A program made the translations under genes and the position numbers. Below the pieces are notes generated by a model. It had not been told where the DNA came from. It was given only the letters and a program-made list of their open reading frames with translations, and did no database searches. A stretch of 15,430 bases of DNA from an uncultured Prevotellaceae bacterium (GTDB taxonomy: Bacteria; Bacteroidota; Bacteroidia; Bacteroidales; Bacteroidaceae). Position 1 is the stretch's first letter; every line of letters starts with the position of its first letter. Positions 1-6,778 of this stretch are shown piece by piece. The stretch lies in contig CACYKX010000058.1 in assembly GCA_902775075.1 (NCBI GenBank), positions 1 through 15,430 on the forward strand, read 5' to 3'.

Positions 1-1
1 A

Positions 2-205
2 ATCAACAAGAATCTCACATTCAGAGTAGCCCGTTATACTTTCGCGACGCTGGCGCTGATGAATGGCGTCCCCGAGGAGACGATTGCCGTGATGCTTGGG
101 CACAGCAGCACGAGATACGCCCAGATCTATGCCCAGATGACCAACAAGAAGGTGCTTGATGACATGGACAAGTATGGTGGCAGGCTCAAAAAACTAGGAC
201 TATGA
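2..205 (+). CDS. Tyrosine recombinase/integrase, C-terminal end (5' part outside window)
   Basis: Only the last 67 codons are in the window, reading in frame from base 2 to the TGA at 203-205. The segment LTFRVARYTFATLA, then MLGHSS and AQIYAQM, is the end of a tyrosine recombinase catalytic domain: the HxxR box, the GHSS box and the nucleophilic tyrosine (the Y of QIYAQM). These enzymes cut and rejoin DNA at att sites of genomic islands, conjugative transposons and phages. In most Bacteroidota members the first box reads HxARHTFAT. Here the catalytic histidine position is Arg and the second His is Tyr, so the enzyme may be altered or inactive. The gene converges on hipA. It could be the integrase of the element carrying the downstream genes, or of one to the left. 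Confidence 0.85.
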   Translation: MNKNLTFRVARYTFATLALMNGVPEETIAVMLGHSSTRYAQIYAQMTNKKVLDDMDKYGGRLKKLGL

Positions 206-269
206 TAATGGCAGTCTGACGCCCCTGAGAGGATAAGAATGAATTCTGTAATCTAATAAATTTGCGAAT

Positions 270-315
270 GCCTATAGTGTTGAACCTGCATTTGGAGGAT
301 GACAACACTATAGGC
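270..315. terminator. 13-bp perfect inverted repeat after the integrase
   Basis: GCCTATAGTGTTG at 270-282 is exactly complementary to CAACACTATAGGC at 303-315, with a 20-nt loop. It lies 65 bp past the integrase stop, between convergent genes. A weak T-rich stretch follows at about 333-342, but not directly. It may be a bidirectional terminator; a recombination or regulatory palindrome is also possible. Confidence 0.45.
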
Positions 316-466
316 TTAAGTATATAGTATATAATTTTTATTATATGGGGATTGTCTAATTTTCTGTAAGTTACGCACAAAATCTGGTAATCCTGCATAA
401 AGTAAGACAAAAGGTTTGTGTTACTGTCGTTAGTTATGTTAGCAATATCATACCGTAGCAAATTTC

Positions 467-480
467 TGTGGCAAACCACA
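467..480. terminator. Short hairpin downstream of hipA, copied at 12621-12634
   Basis: TGTGG-CAAA-CCACA forms a 5-bp stem with a 4-nt loop, 48 bp beyond the hipA stop. The same hairpin with similar flanks occurs at 12609-12646, where the stem is extended by ten more pairs. It is probably a 3' structure of the hipA transcript. It has no T-run, so intrinsic termination is uncertain. Confidence 0.4.
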
Positions 481-527
481 TATTTTCCTATAACAGCAAA
501 TAATCTAAATGAGATATTACTAGCCCT

Positions 528-2042
528 TCAATCGTTATGTCTTTTCTTGTCCAATGTAGACGCAAAGTATTTTTTTGCCAAGTCAAAGAGCCGGTCGGAA
601 GTGATATTAGCAATACCTTTCCTTTCTATTTCAGCATACTCCTTTCTGCTCTTGCCAATGACGAACTTACGTTGCGCACCATCGATATTAGCCATCAGAT
701 GATAGTTGCCTTTATACGTCTGCTCGATTCTAATATCTGAAATCCTGTGGCCATTGACCTCTGTGGAAATAGATTCTGTTGGCTTATCATACTCACCCCA
801 TGCACTCAGATGATCGAGGATGGTAGACTCCACACGACCGACCCATCTTGCGCCTACGCCGTTTTTCTCTGCTGTCGGACGAAATTGCTTCAAGGCTTCA
901 GCCACTTCCCTTATAATTGCATTGGGCCTTTGTATGCCGTTGTCATGTGCAAAAGCCACGGCATCCTCCCTGCTGAAACTGCTGAGTTTGGCACGCATGA
1001 ACAGGCAATGGCTTTCATTAGGAAGGTTGCCTCCCAAGTCCAGCACATAGGTGAGGTCGTAGGCAGGAGCGAGTTGCCATGTCCCGTCTTCACTCATGAT
1101 GAAAGAGAAATTCTTATTATGGTCATCAGTATTGTTGGCAAGAATATTGAACACCATACGTCGGAACACCTCCTGACAGTCCGACTCGGGCAGGTGGAGC
1201 CTTCTACAAACAGCCAGCAACTTCTCATAGCTATCCGCATCTGGACACAAGGCTGCAAGAGTCTGTGTAAAGACTTTCTTTCCGTTTCTGCGGTCAAAGC
1301 GCATGGTCATAAAATGACTATTGCCATTAACGGAATACAGACGTGACGGCATCATGTCAATCCCAGCTTTCCTTGCGAGTTCATAATAGGTCATCTCAAG
1401 CTCTGCCGAGCTGTATTCTGTATTGCCGAACTTCAACAGATAATAGTCGTAATCCTCCAGCCCCGCTATCTGACCACTGCGTATCTCTCCGCTGTTTCTG
1501 TTGATTGCAATGATTGCCTTGGGCTGTCTTCCTCCCGCGGAGGTGCCGACGGTTAGCAACGACTGCATGGTGATAGACTCTCCGGGCATGATGCGTGCGT
1601 TTTCTCTTTCTGAGAAGATGCGCTCGGCGAGATCGGTCAATGAGGTCATGTCTATTTTCTTTGGACTTCGTTCTCTAGATGCCTGTGGCTGAAATTCCAA
1701 GGCTCCCATACCTCGTTTGCCGATAAACGACAGCTTGTCAAGCGGAGTTATGTCAGCATTGGAAAGATGGTGCTGCTGCCGCCAAAGATCAAAGAGCTGA
1801 TTACCCCAAGAATCAGGTAGGGAGTCAGCGATAAAAGATGGGAGCCGTTGATAGATCTTTCCATCTTCTCCCCATATGGGCATGTTTGCGTACGTCTTGA
1901 GTGGAGCAGCGAGCGGGGCAATGTCAAGACCTTTTCTTATGAAGCGAGGGTTATAGTTGAAGTATGAGAGTCCTCGCCGGGCATCCCAAACAAGCCTGCC
2001 TATCTCTTCATCCCATAATATCACCTTAAGTATTGTAATCAT
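528..2042 (-). CDS. hipA: HipA-type serine/threonine kinase toxin
   Basis: A 504-residue HipA-family protein kinase, the toxin of a type II toxin-antitoxin pair; classical HipA phosphorylates glutamyl-tRNA synthetase and induces dormancy. The N-terminal HipA_N-like part starts ITILKVILWDEEIGRLVW. The kinase core shows GGRQPK (about 170-175), the catalytic NNTDDHNKNF (about 303-312; Asp306 probably catalytic) and PAYDLT (about 326-331), the metal-binding Asp region. An extra C-terminal segment of about 80 residues follows. The frame is open upstream to 2207, but the ATG at 2042 is preferred: its N-terminus fits HipA, and it overlaps the hipB stop by ATGA, giving translational coupling. Confident family call; the cellular target in this organism is unknown. 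A decayed copy of its 3' end lies at 12601-12830. Confidence 0.92.
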   Translation of the reverse strand: MITILKVILWDEEIGRLVWDARRGLSYFNYNPRFIRKGLDIAPLAAPLKTYANMPIWGEDGKIYQRLPSFIADSLPDSWGNQLFDLWRQQHHLSNADITPLDKLSFIGKRGMGALEFQPQASRERSPKKIDMTSLTDLAERIFSERENARIMPGESITMQSLLTVGTSAGGRQPKAIIAINRNSGEIRSGQIAGLEDYDYYLLKFGNTEYSSAELEMTYYELARKAGIDMMPSRLYSVNGNSHFMTMRFDRRNGKKVFTQTLAALCPDADSYEKLLAVCRRLHLPESDCQEVFRRMVFNILANNTDDHNKNFSFIMSEDGTWQLAPAYDLTYVLDLGGNLPNESHCLFMRAKLSSFSREDAVAFAHDNGIQRPNAIIREVAEALKQFRPTAEKNGVGARWVGRVESTILDHLSAWGEYDKPTESISTEVNGHRISDIRIEQTYKGNYHLMANIDGAQRKFVIGKSRKEYAEIERKGIANITSDRLFDLAKKYFASTLDKKRHND

Positions 2043-2359
2043 AGCGTAGAGTCTTTTGAGTGTCGTATGCGTTGTGTCTGCTTTCCATTCCCTTGCATGA
2101 GATAGGGAGATGGCGGTAAGTCGGGCAGCAACTCCTCCAAGGCATTGATACGGCCGACCACCTTCAACAGCAACAGGAATGTTCCAAGCGAGATGTTGTT
2201 GGCACATCCGCTCTCAAATTTGTGAATGGTGGTCATGCCGACACCACTCTTCTCTGCAACTTCCCTTTGAGTGAGATTGCAGCGCATCCTGTATTCTCTG
2301 AACCTGCTTCCAAGTAGCCGGACTAGTTCCGGTGTTGAATATTCGTATAGATCTGCCAT
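2039..2359 (-). CDS. hipB: HipB-like XRE-family antitoxin/repressor
   Basis: A protein of about 106 residues with a lambda-repressor-type helix-turn-helix: RFREYRMRCNLTQREVAEKS, then GVGMTTIHKFESG. It would bind and neutralise HipA and repress its own operon. ATG at 2359 is preferred; an in-frame TTG at 2365 would add two residues. The TGA overlaps the hipA ATG (ATGA), which is usual for this pair. The tail after the HTH (PDLPPSPYLMQGNG onward) is proline-rich at first, then polar. A perfect inverted repeat 49 bp upstream is the likely operator. Confidence 0.9.
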   Translation of the reverse strand: MADLYEYSTPELVRLLGSRFREYRMRCNLTQREVAEKSGVGMTTIHKFESGCANNISLGTFLLLLKVVGRINALEELLPDLPPSPYLMQGNGKQTQRIRHSKDSTL

Positions 2360-2381
2360 AAGCAAATAACTTTCATCTTAA

Positions 2382-2429
2382 TGATATTTATACCTTATAT
2401 TTACTACAAATATCATAATGTTGATATTT
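2382..2429 (-). promoter_or_regulatory. Candidate HipB operator and hipBA promoter region
   Basis: AAATATCA (2408-2415) and TGATATTT (2422-2429) form a perfect 8-bp inverted repeat with a 6-bp spacer. A third half-site, TGATATTT, sits at 2382-2389, nearer the start codon. On the minus strand the repeat overlaps GATATTTG, one base off the Bacteroidota -7 box TAnnTTTG. A TTTG lies 22 nt further upstream. An HTH repressor bound here would cover the promoter, so hipBA autoregulation is a reasonable inference. Confidence 0.6.
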
Positions 2430-2693
2430 ACAGCGACAAAGATAACCTAATATTTTGAAAGTGCCAAATATTCTATTGATTATTTTTATTTTAACTTGTG
2501 GCCTATCTGCTGTTTAATCCGCTTTATATTTATCTCTAATTGCACAACAGGTATATCTTACGAATATCAGTAATACCCATGATGACCTATATGAAATTTG
2601 TGACAATAGGCACATTTATAAGGATACACAGGATCTGGATCATCATTATGGTTGAAATTCCAGTCAACTGCAGCCCAAAAAACTAATGTAATA
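2430..2693. other. Gap between hipBA and the plus-strand genes
   Basis: An AT-rich stretch between divergent transcription units. Apart from regulatory elements at each edge, the only coding-like signal is a short minus-strand zinc-motif frame at 2567-2668, listed separately. Confidence 0.5.
2567..2668 (-). pseudogene. Possible small zinc-motif protein or gene remnant
   Basis: The minus-strand frame ending at TGA 2569-2567 encodes a C-terminus of the form YPYKCAYCHKFHIGHH followed by GYY. A CxxC followed by HxxxHIGHH is typical of small zinc-ribbon proteins that end just after a His/His-rich segment. No ATG, GTG or TTG lies close upstream in frame. The longer frame, opening at 2782, would run through the promoter of the gene at 2748. 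It is therefore probably the tail of a broken gene, or a micro-ORF with an unusual start. The coordinates cover only the coding-like part. Confidence 0.3.
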
Positions 2694-2726
2694 TTTGTTG
2701 TAGTCGAAAAAAATATCGTAAATTTG
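2694..2726 (+). promoter_or_regulatory. Bacteroidota-type promoter for the antitoxin-like gene
   Basis: TTTG at 2694-2697, a 21-nt spacer, then TAAATTTG at 2719-2726: an exact match to the -33/-7 consensus TTTG-N19-21-TAnnTTTG. Transcription should begin about 2732, leaving a leader of about 15 nt before the ATG at 2748. Confidence 0.75.
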
Positions 2727-2747
2727 CGACAAAATAGTGTTTGATAT

Positions 2748-3122
2748 ATGGAGGAGAACATTGGTAAACGGATTGTTAACAATTTAAAGAAGTGCGGAAG
2801 GGGATCTATATTCTTTCCGAACAGCTTTGTGTCCTATGGTGACATCAAGTCTGTCTCCAAATCTTTGGAGCGGTTAACCAAAGAGGCTGTTATCATAAGA
2901 CTTGCCAATGGTATTTACCTATATCCAAAGAGAGACAAGGCACATATTGCACCGACTGGTGCTTATGCCATGAACCTTCTTGGACTATCTACCCAGGTGC
3001 CTATGAATGTGGTCTTCCTGACAGACGGATCACCAAGAAAGATTAGGCTTGGTGACGACAAGACAATAACGTTCAAGCATACTGTTCCAAAAAATCTTGC
3101 TTTCGTGAACAAGACTATATAA
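2748..3122 (+). CDS. AbiEi/DUF6088-like antitoxin, C-terminally truncated
   Basis: A 124-residue protein matching the N-terminal two-thirds of the DUF6088 / AbiEi-type antitoxins. The winged-helix part has IFFPNSFVSYGDIKSVSKSL, followed by LANGIYLYP, then the typical STQVPMNVVFLTDGSPRKI and KNLAFVN. Full-length relatives are nearer 200 residues. After the stop at 3122, another frame (3130-3186) reads GEEEIVDCIRKYNSHD, which looks like the missing C-terminus. A frameshift with internal deletion is therefore likely. AbiEi proteins repress their own operon and counteract the AbiEii nucleotidyltransferase toxin, but no toxin gene follows here. It has an exact consensus promoter. It may be a decayed orphan, or a retained DNA-binding regulator. 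Confidence 0.75.
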   Translation: MEENIGKRIVNNLKKCGRGSIFFPNSFVSYGDIKSVSKSLERLTKEAVIIRLANGIYLYPKRDKAHIAPTGAYAMNLLGLSTQVPMNVVFLTDGSPRKIRLGDDKTITFKHTVPKNLAFVNKTI

Positions 3123-3175
3123 GAGAATAAATGGAGAGGAAGAAATTGTAGACTGTATCAGAAAATATAATTCAC

Positions 3176-4111
3176 ATGATATATAACATGGGGCTTACAA
3201 ATAAATTAACGTTATCAGACATCGAGAGAATCCAAGAAAAAGCTGATAAAGGAGACGCATACGCACAATATGCATACGCAAGAGTTCTGAATGCTTCCAA
3301 GGATTTTGATGCTATAAAGATAGTCTCGTATCTGGAAAAATCTGCAAAACAAGGATACAATAAAGCAATGTATGTGTTGACATACTTCCTCTTCTTTGGA
3401 GAAGGTATAGAAAAAGACGTAGAACAAGCTGAATATTGTTGTGAAAAATCCGCAATATCAGGTTATATCCCAGCAAAAAGATTTTTATCAATAATAAGAG
3501 ATTACAAACATCTTACTTCAGAAATGTCTGAACCTTTAGAAGTTTATAAAGCTATATTTGTGGCATTTCAAAGGCATGATATACAACCAATTCTACCACT
3601 CCTAGATGAGGATGTTTGCTTCATTGATAGTCTTTTAAGCCCTATTTACGGTAAGGAGAAAGTCGTGGAAGCTTTGGCTGGTAAATTTGAGGAATTAAAT
3701 AAAGACAACATTAAAGACCAAATAAGTTATATCCCAACTTACCGATATGGAACAATAATAGAACAGTATATAAAGGGATATAGAAGGTCACTTATTCTAT
3801 GCCGTGTAAATCAAGAAGGCAAAATAGACAGAATCACCAGACAGCCATCTAACTGGGGGCTAAACATGGAGGGGATATATATTAATGCAGGAAGCCAACC
3901 TCTTACCCGAACAAATTTACTTATTAAAGATAATGGATATCATAAGGGGCACATGTTTTGTATGAATTGCGGCACATTATCAGAAGATCTTAAATGGGTA
4001 AGATGCTCAAAGAATATTCCCAAATTTGGAATAACTTTAGAAGGCAGAATGAGTATCTGTCCAAAATGTCAGAAAGAAGTAGAGTTTATTTTGGAAAATC
4101 AAATACTTTGA
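3176..4111 (+). CDS. Sel1-like repeat / NTF2-like / zinc-ribbon protein, function unknown
   Basis: A 311-residue protein of three apparent parts. Residues about 15-105 carry Sel1-like (TPR-like) repeats: DAYAQYAYARVLN, EKSAKQGYNKAMYVLTYF, then CEKSAISGYIPAKRFL. Residues about 120-225 resemble an NTF2/SnoaL-like alpha+beta barrel (EVYKAIFVAFQRHDIQPILP, then SPIYGKEKVVEAL). The C-terminus has a zinc ribbon with CxxC at 262/265 and CPKC at 295/298. Sel1 repeats usually mediate protein contacts; NTF2-like folds bind small ligands or act as scaffolds. No signal peptide or membrane segment is evident. An internal ATG at 3188 lies one base after the stop of the broken antitoxin frame and may be the real start. 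I do not recognise this exact architecture. It probably shares the 2694-2726 promoter. Confidence 0.8.
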   Translation: MIYNMGLTNKLTLSDIERIQEKADKGDAYAQYAYARVLNASKDFDAIKIVSYLEKSAKQGYNKAMYVLTYFLFFGEGIEKDVEQAEYCCEKSAISGYIPAKRFLSIIRDYKHLTSEMSEPLEVYKAIFVAFQRHDIQPILPLLDEDVCFIDSLLSPIYGKEKVVEALAGKFEELNKDNIKDQISYIPTYRYGTIIEQYIKGYRRSLILCRVNQEGKIDRITRQPSNWGLNMEGIYINAGSQPLTRTNLLIKDNGYHKGHMFCMNCGTLSEDLKWVRCSKNIPKFGITLEGRMSICPKCQKEVEFILENQIL

Positions 4112-4207
4112 GTAAATGTTGCAGACATCAATCACTAAATTGGGATTGTTCCTACCGCGTGCGATTGTCAACCGTGTAGGCGAGCCTTGAACTGTCTTAT
4201 TTGAATG

Positions 4208-4251
4208 AAAAAAGTCCTTTGGCCCATAGCTATTTGTGAGTCAAAAGACTT
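4208..4251 (-). terminator. Intrinsic terminator-like hairpin ending the kinase/DarT operon
   Basis: Read on the minus strand, AAGTCTTTTG (4251-4242) pairs with CAAAGGACTT (4221-4212) across a 20-nt loop: nine Watson-Crick pairs and one G-U. The paired arm runs straight into a T-run (to about 4208). It lies 30 bp beyond the last stop of the operon at 4282. Because the U-tract is on the minus-strand side, it mainly serves the leftward operon. Confidence 0.6.
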
Positions 4252-4281
4252 AATTAAATTCTTTTATTATGAATACTTTTC

Positions 4282-4527
4282 CTACATAAAAGCTTTTTCT
4301 ATATCGTCATATTCGACTTTTTCCCCTTTCATTTCCTTGATAACTTTTCTTGCAATACTTTCCAAATAATATGCTTTTCCATTTCCATGAACGAAGAAGC
4401 CATCTTTAATGTATACAGGAGATGGCATCCATGGATTAAATGCATTTTCATCTTTGGCGAGAACTACAAATACTTCGCCTTCTTTTATCCATTCTTTGTC
4501 TACTACGACCCCTATTTTCCTAGTAAT
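4282..4527 (-). CDS. Coding-like 81-codon frame directly after the PP2C stop, no standard start
   Basis: From the codon after the PP2C stop, in the same frame, 81 sense codons run to TAG at 4284-4282. The product looks like a genuine protein: VVDKEWIKEGEVFVVLAKDE, then FNPWMPSPVYIKDGFFVHGN, then AYYLESIARKVIKEM and a charged end. No ATG, GTG or TTG lies near its beginning. The first in-frame ATG is at 4428, in the middle of the conserved-looking part. Options are a rare ATT start (4527), a readthrough extension of the phosphatase, or a phosphatase C-terminal domain separated by a recent stop mutation. A terminator-like hairpin follows. Function unknown. Confidence 0.5.
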   Translation of the reverse strand: MTRKIGVVVDKEWIKEGEVFVVLAKDENAFNPWMPSPVYIKDGFFVHGNGKAYYLESIARKVIKEMKGEKVEYDDIEKAFM

Positions 4528-5322
4528 TTACTCAGCCACTGCTATCGAATAGTCATCGTGAGCGAGCAAGCCAGCATTTTCTAGTTTCCGCATTTTGCTT
4601 CTAAAATCAGTATGACGATCAATTAAACTGCATAAAATGCTAGGGAAAGAAAATCTCATACTCATTGCCACACCGACATAATTGCTACTCTTTGTCTTAG
4701 CAGCTATAGCATTAGAAATCTCTGCTTTATAAGAATCCTTCTTCGATATTTCATACATCATCAGGATGTAATGAGCCACTGCATCAGTAGCAGCAAAAAT
4801 TGTTGAATTCTCCGATACATTAAAACGTCCATACTTAAATCCCACTTCATTTAATGGATCTTTATCGCTAATTAAGTATGGGGGCGTGTCAAAATCTGTC
4901 AGATGTATAGGAGAATAGCATAGCGAACCTGTGTTTTTATCATAGCAAAAGGCCACACTATCTCCATACGTCATCCATTTCCATTCCGTCTCGCTTGTCT
5001 TCCATGCAGCGGCGAGTGTGGCAAAAGAGCCTTCGTCATAGAATTTCTCCAAGAAAAGTCCACCACGTTCTTTTGCCTCTATCTCACACTCATTATAGAA
5101 AGGCTCCCAAATGCTATCAACCCAGGCATCTAATTCCTTGAAGGAACTGATTGGAGAAGCCGGAAGCTTCATAAGCAAGTATTTTGACCAGCGATCAGCA
5201 AACACGCCTCCGCCACCAGCACCATCGGAAACGGCAATCATATTCTTCTTTGCAATGGCCGCATCCTCATTAAGAGTGTTCTTCTCAAACTTGTGTGTTG
5301 ATCTTGTATAATAGTTTCTCAT
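4528..5322 (-). CDS. PP2C-like serine/threonine phosphatase
   Basis: A 264-residue metal-dependent phosphatase. Motifs: NED (18-20), SDGAGGG (32-38, metal-binding Asp33), GSFATL (98-103), YGDS (119-122), ATDAVA (178-183, metal-binding Asp180) and HDDYS (255-259). These correspond to the conserved acidic motifs of the PP2C fold, in order. It should remove phosphates placed on Ser/Thr by the operon kinases. The start ATG overlaps the stop of the DarT-VWA gene by ATGA, indicating tight translational coupling. A kinase, PP2C and VWA encoded together is the composition of TerY-P-type signalling triads. No signal peptide; cytoplasmic. Confidence 0.88.
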   Translation of the reverse strand: MRNYYTRSTHKFEKNTLNEDAAIAKKNMIAVSDGAGGGGVFADRWSKYLLMKLPASPISSFKELDAWVDSIWEPFYNECEIEAKERGGLFLEKFYDEGSFATLAAAWKTSETEWKWMTYGDSVAFCYDKNTGSLCYSPIHLTDFDTPPYLISDKDPLNEVGFKYGRFNVSENSTIFAATDAVAHYILMMYEISKKDSYKAEISNAIAAKTKSSNYVGVAMSMRFSFPSILCSLIDRHTDFRSKMRKLENAGLLAHDDYSIAVAE

Positions 5323-6767
5323 TTACTCTGACTGATATTTGTTGGTGTACCTATGTCCATCAACTGTATTAGCGTGGACATATCTGCGTTCACCGCCATG
5401 GCAACATGCCTATCATCACTCTTGTCCTTTCTCACTTCTGAGATGGGCTGGTTGTAGCGAAGCGGCAGCAGGCTGGACATTTCATAAAGAGTCTCTCCAT
5501 ATTTATCGCCATTAATTTCAGTCTTACTAATTGGGAATACGACCGAGTCGCCACCATTAGGTACAATGTGAATGTTGAACAATAGCACATTACCATCGTT
5601 AGTGAACATAGACTTCAATTCGTTTGAAAGTTGAAGCACATTCTCCTTGGTTGTTCCGTTGAAAACTCCGTCAGTGATGTTAATGATGGTTGGCGGATAG
5701 CAATCCTTGTCATGATGTTCTTCCATCCATTGTCCAAGAAGTGACTTGGCACGGGCAAAAGCCTCATGAACATGTGTCCAGCTGCCGTCATGCCTTGCTT
5801 CGAGCCATTGCGTCTTTTGGACTTCTTTCACTACAACACCTCTCCGCGTTCTCGTCTCTTTCTTTGTAGTGATAACTTTGAAAGGATGCTCCTTCAACTC
5901 TTGCGGTGTAACGAAGTCACGCCCTTCAAGCTCTCCGCTCCAAGCACTATAGGCATTTGTGCTATAGCCTATTGCAGCAATATCATAGTAATGACGCACT
6001 TCATTGGTTTTAATGCATCGGAGTACAAGCTCATTGATCTGATTGTTTACGATTCGCGCCACTGCTTCGGACATCGGCATCTGCTCCCGGTTGAACGTAG
6101 TCATTCGCTGCATAGAAACCGATTGGTCTATTAGGAATATGAATGCAGTCGGTGTGTTACGCGTAATCTGCGCAGTATATGGAATTTTAGCCTGAATCTT
6201 ATGCGGCTGAGCAGGAAGAGCAATACCGAAGTTGCCTATATTTTTTATATACTTCAATGGGATAAAGTTCTTGACCAATACTTCTGCTTGATAATACATC
6301 TTTCCTTCATCATCCATGTCGAAGTATCTCATTGGCCTATTGAATAAGCCAAAATGTATATTCCTTAAATCGTCAGGAGTCCCCCCGACATTGGCACCGT
6401 TCCGCGTGGCATTTCTGTCTGCATAAAGGCTGCCCTCCAACAAGGCTGTTTCAATGTCTATCTCCAATATGACAGGATTAGAGATTCTGTCATCATTCAT
6501 GGCGACATACATCATAGGATGGTCATGGGCAAAACTTAGTCGAACATAATTTTCCAAGCCATCTCTCTTGTCAAGTGACCTTGAAAGATCTCCACCCCCT
6601 GGCTTGGCAATGGTGATCCCTTTATCTATGCAGTCAGCCCAAGAGTAAAGACCACCATTCATGATAATGGATTCCAGGTTGTCACGGTCTGTAAAGTGAT
6701 ACAACTTCGTTATGCGGTTTTGGTCCAGAATCTTTTTGAATTCTTCCCAATTAGATTTCTTCTCCAT
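5319..6767 (-). CDS. DarT-like ADP-ribosyltransferase fused to a VWA domain
   Basis: A 482-residue two-domain protein. Residues about 18-178 match DarT (DUF4433): LYHFTDRDNLESII (22-35), NYVRLSFAHDHPMMYVA (73-89, the counterpart of the DarT YVPFYF..PMLY segment), NPVILEIDI, ADRNATRNG (116-124) and YYQAEVLV (158-165), with Glu162 at the catalytic-Glu position. DarT enzymes use NAD+ to ADP-ribosylate bases in single-stranded DNA. Residues about 195-410 are a VWA domain with a complete MIDAS: DQSVS (Asp204, Ser206, Ser208), Thr near 331 and ITDG (Asp366). VWA domains bind partners through a metal ion and are the TerY component of kinase/PP2C triads. The gene follows the NADAR-like gene by 11 nt and overlaps the phosphatase. 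I infer a toxin gated by the phospho-signalling partners; whether it targets DNA or a protein cannot be told. Confidence 0.78.
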   Translation of the reverse strand: MEKKSNWEEFKKILDQNRITKLYHFTDRDNLESIIMNGGLYSWADCIDKGITIAKPGGGDLSRSLDKRDGLENYVRLSFAHDHPMMYVAMNDDRISNPVILEIDIETALLEGSLYADRNATRNGANVGGTPDDLRNIHFGLFNRPMRYFDMDDEGKMYYQAEVLVKNFIPLKYIKNIGNFGIALPAQPHKIQAKIPYTAQITRNTPTAFIFLIDQSVSMQRMTTFNREQMPMSEAVARIVNNQINELVLRCIKTNEVRHYYDIAAIGYSTNAYSAWSGELEGRDFVTPQELKEHPFKVITTKKETRTRRGVVVKEVQKTQWLEARHDGSWTHVHEAFARAKSLLGQWMEEHHDKDCYPPTIINITDGVFNGTTKENVLQLSNELKSMFTNDGNVLLFNIHIVPNGGDSVVFPISKTEINGDKYGETLYEMSSLLPLRYNQPISEVRKDKSDDRHVAMAVNADMSTLIQLMDIGTPTNISQSK

Positions 6768-6778
6768 AGTCTTGTTTA

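Larger units (their letters stand above)
206..527. other. Intergenic region between convergent integrase and hipA
   Basis: No convincing gene lies here. Short frames in the stretch are AT-rich and match nothing I recognise. It holds two hairpins, listed separately: one after the integrase at 270-315, and a short one downstream of hipA at 467-480. The segment from about 440 is related to a second copy at 12594-12660. Confidence 0.6.

Noticed and set aside
206..340. att-site direct repeat shared between the integrase end and the right end of the window
   Set aside because: Comparing by eye with 14872-15430 gave no shared stretch long enough to support an att pair.
747..1346. 199-codon plus-strand frame inside hipA
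   Set aside because: Lies wholly antisense to a well-supported HipA with all kinase motifs; its translation has no recognisable domain.
2043..2207. N-terminal extension of hipA to 2207
   Set aside because: It overlaps the hipB coding region in another frame. The HipA N-terminal sequence begins at the ATG at 2042, which is coupled to the hipB stop.
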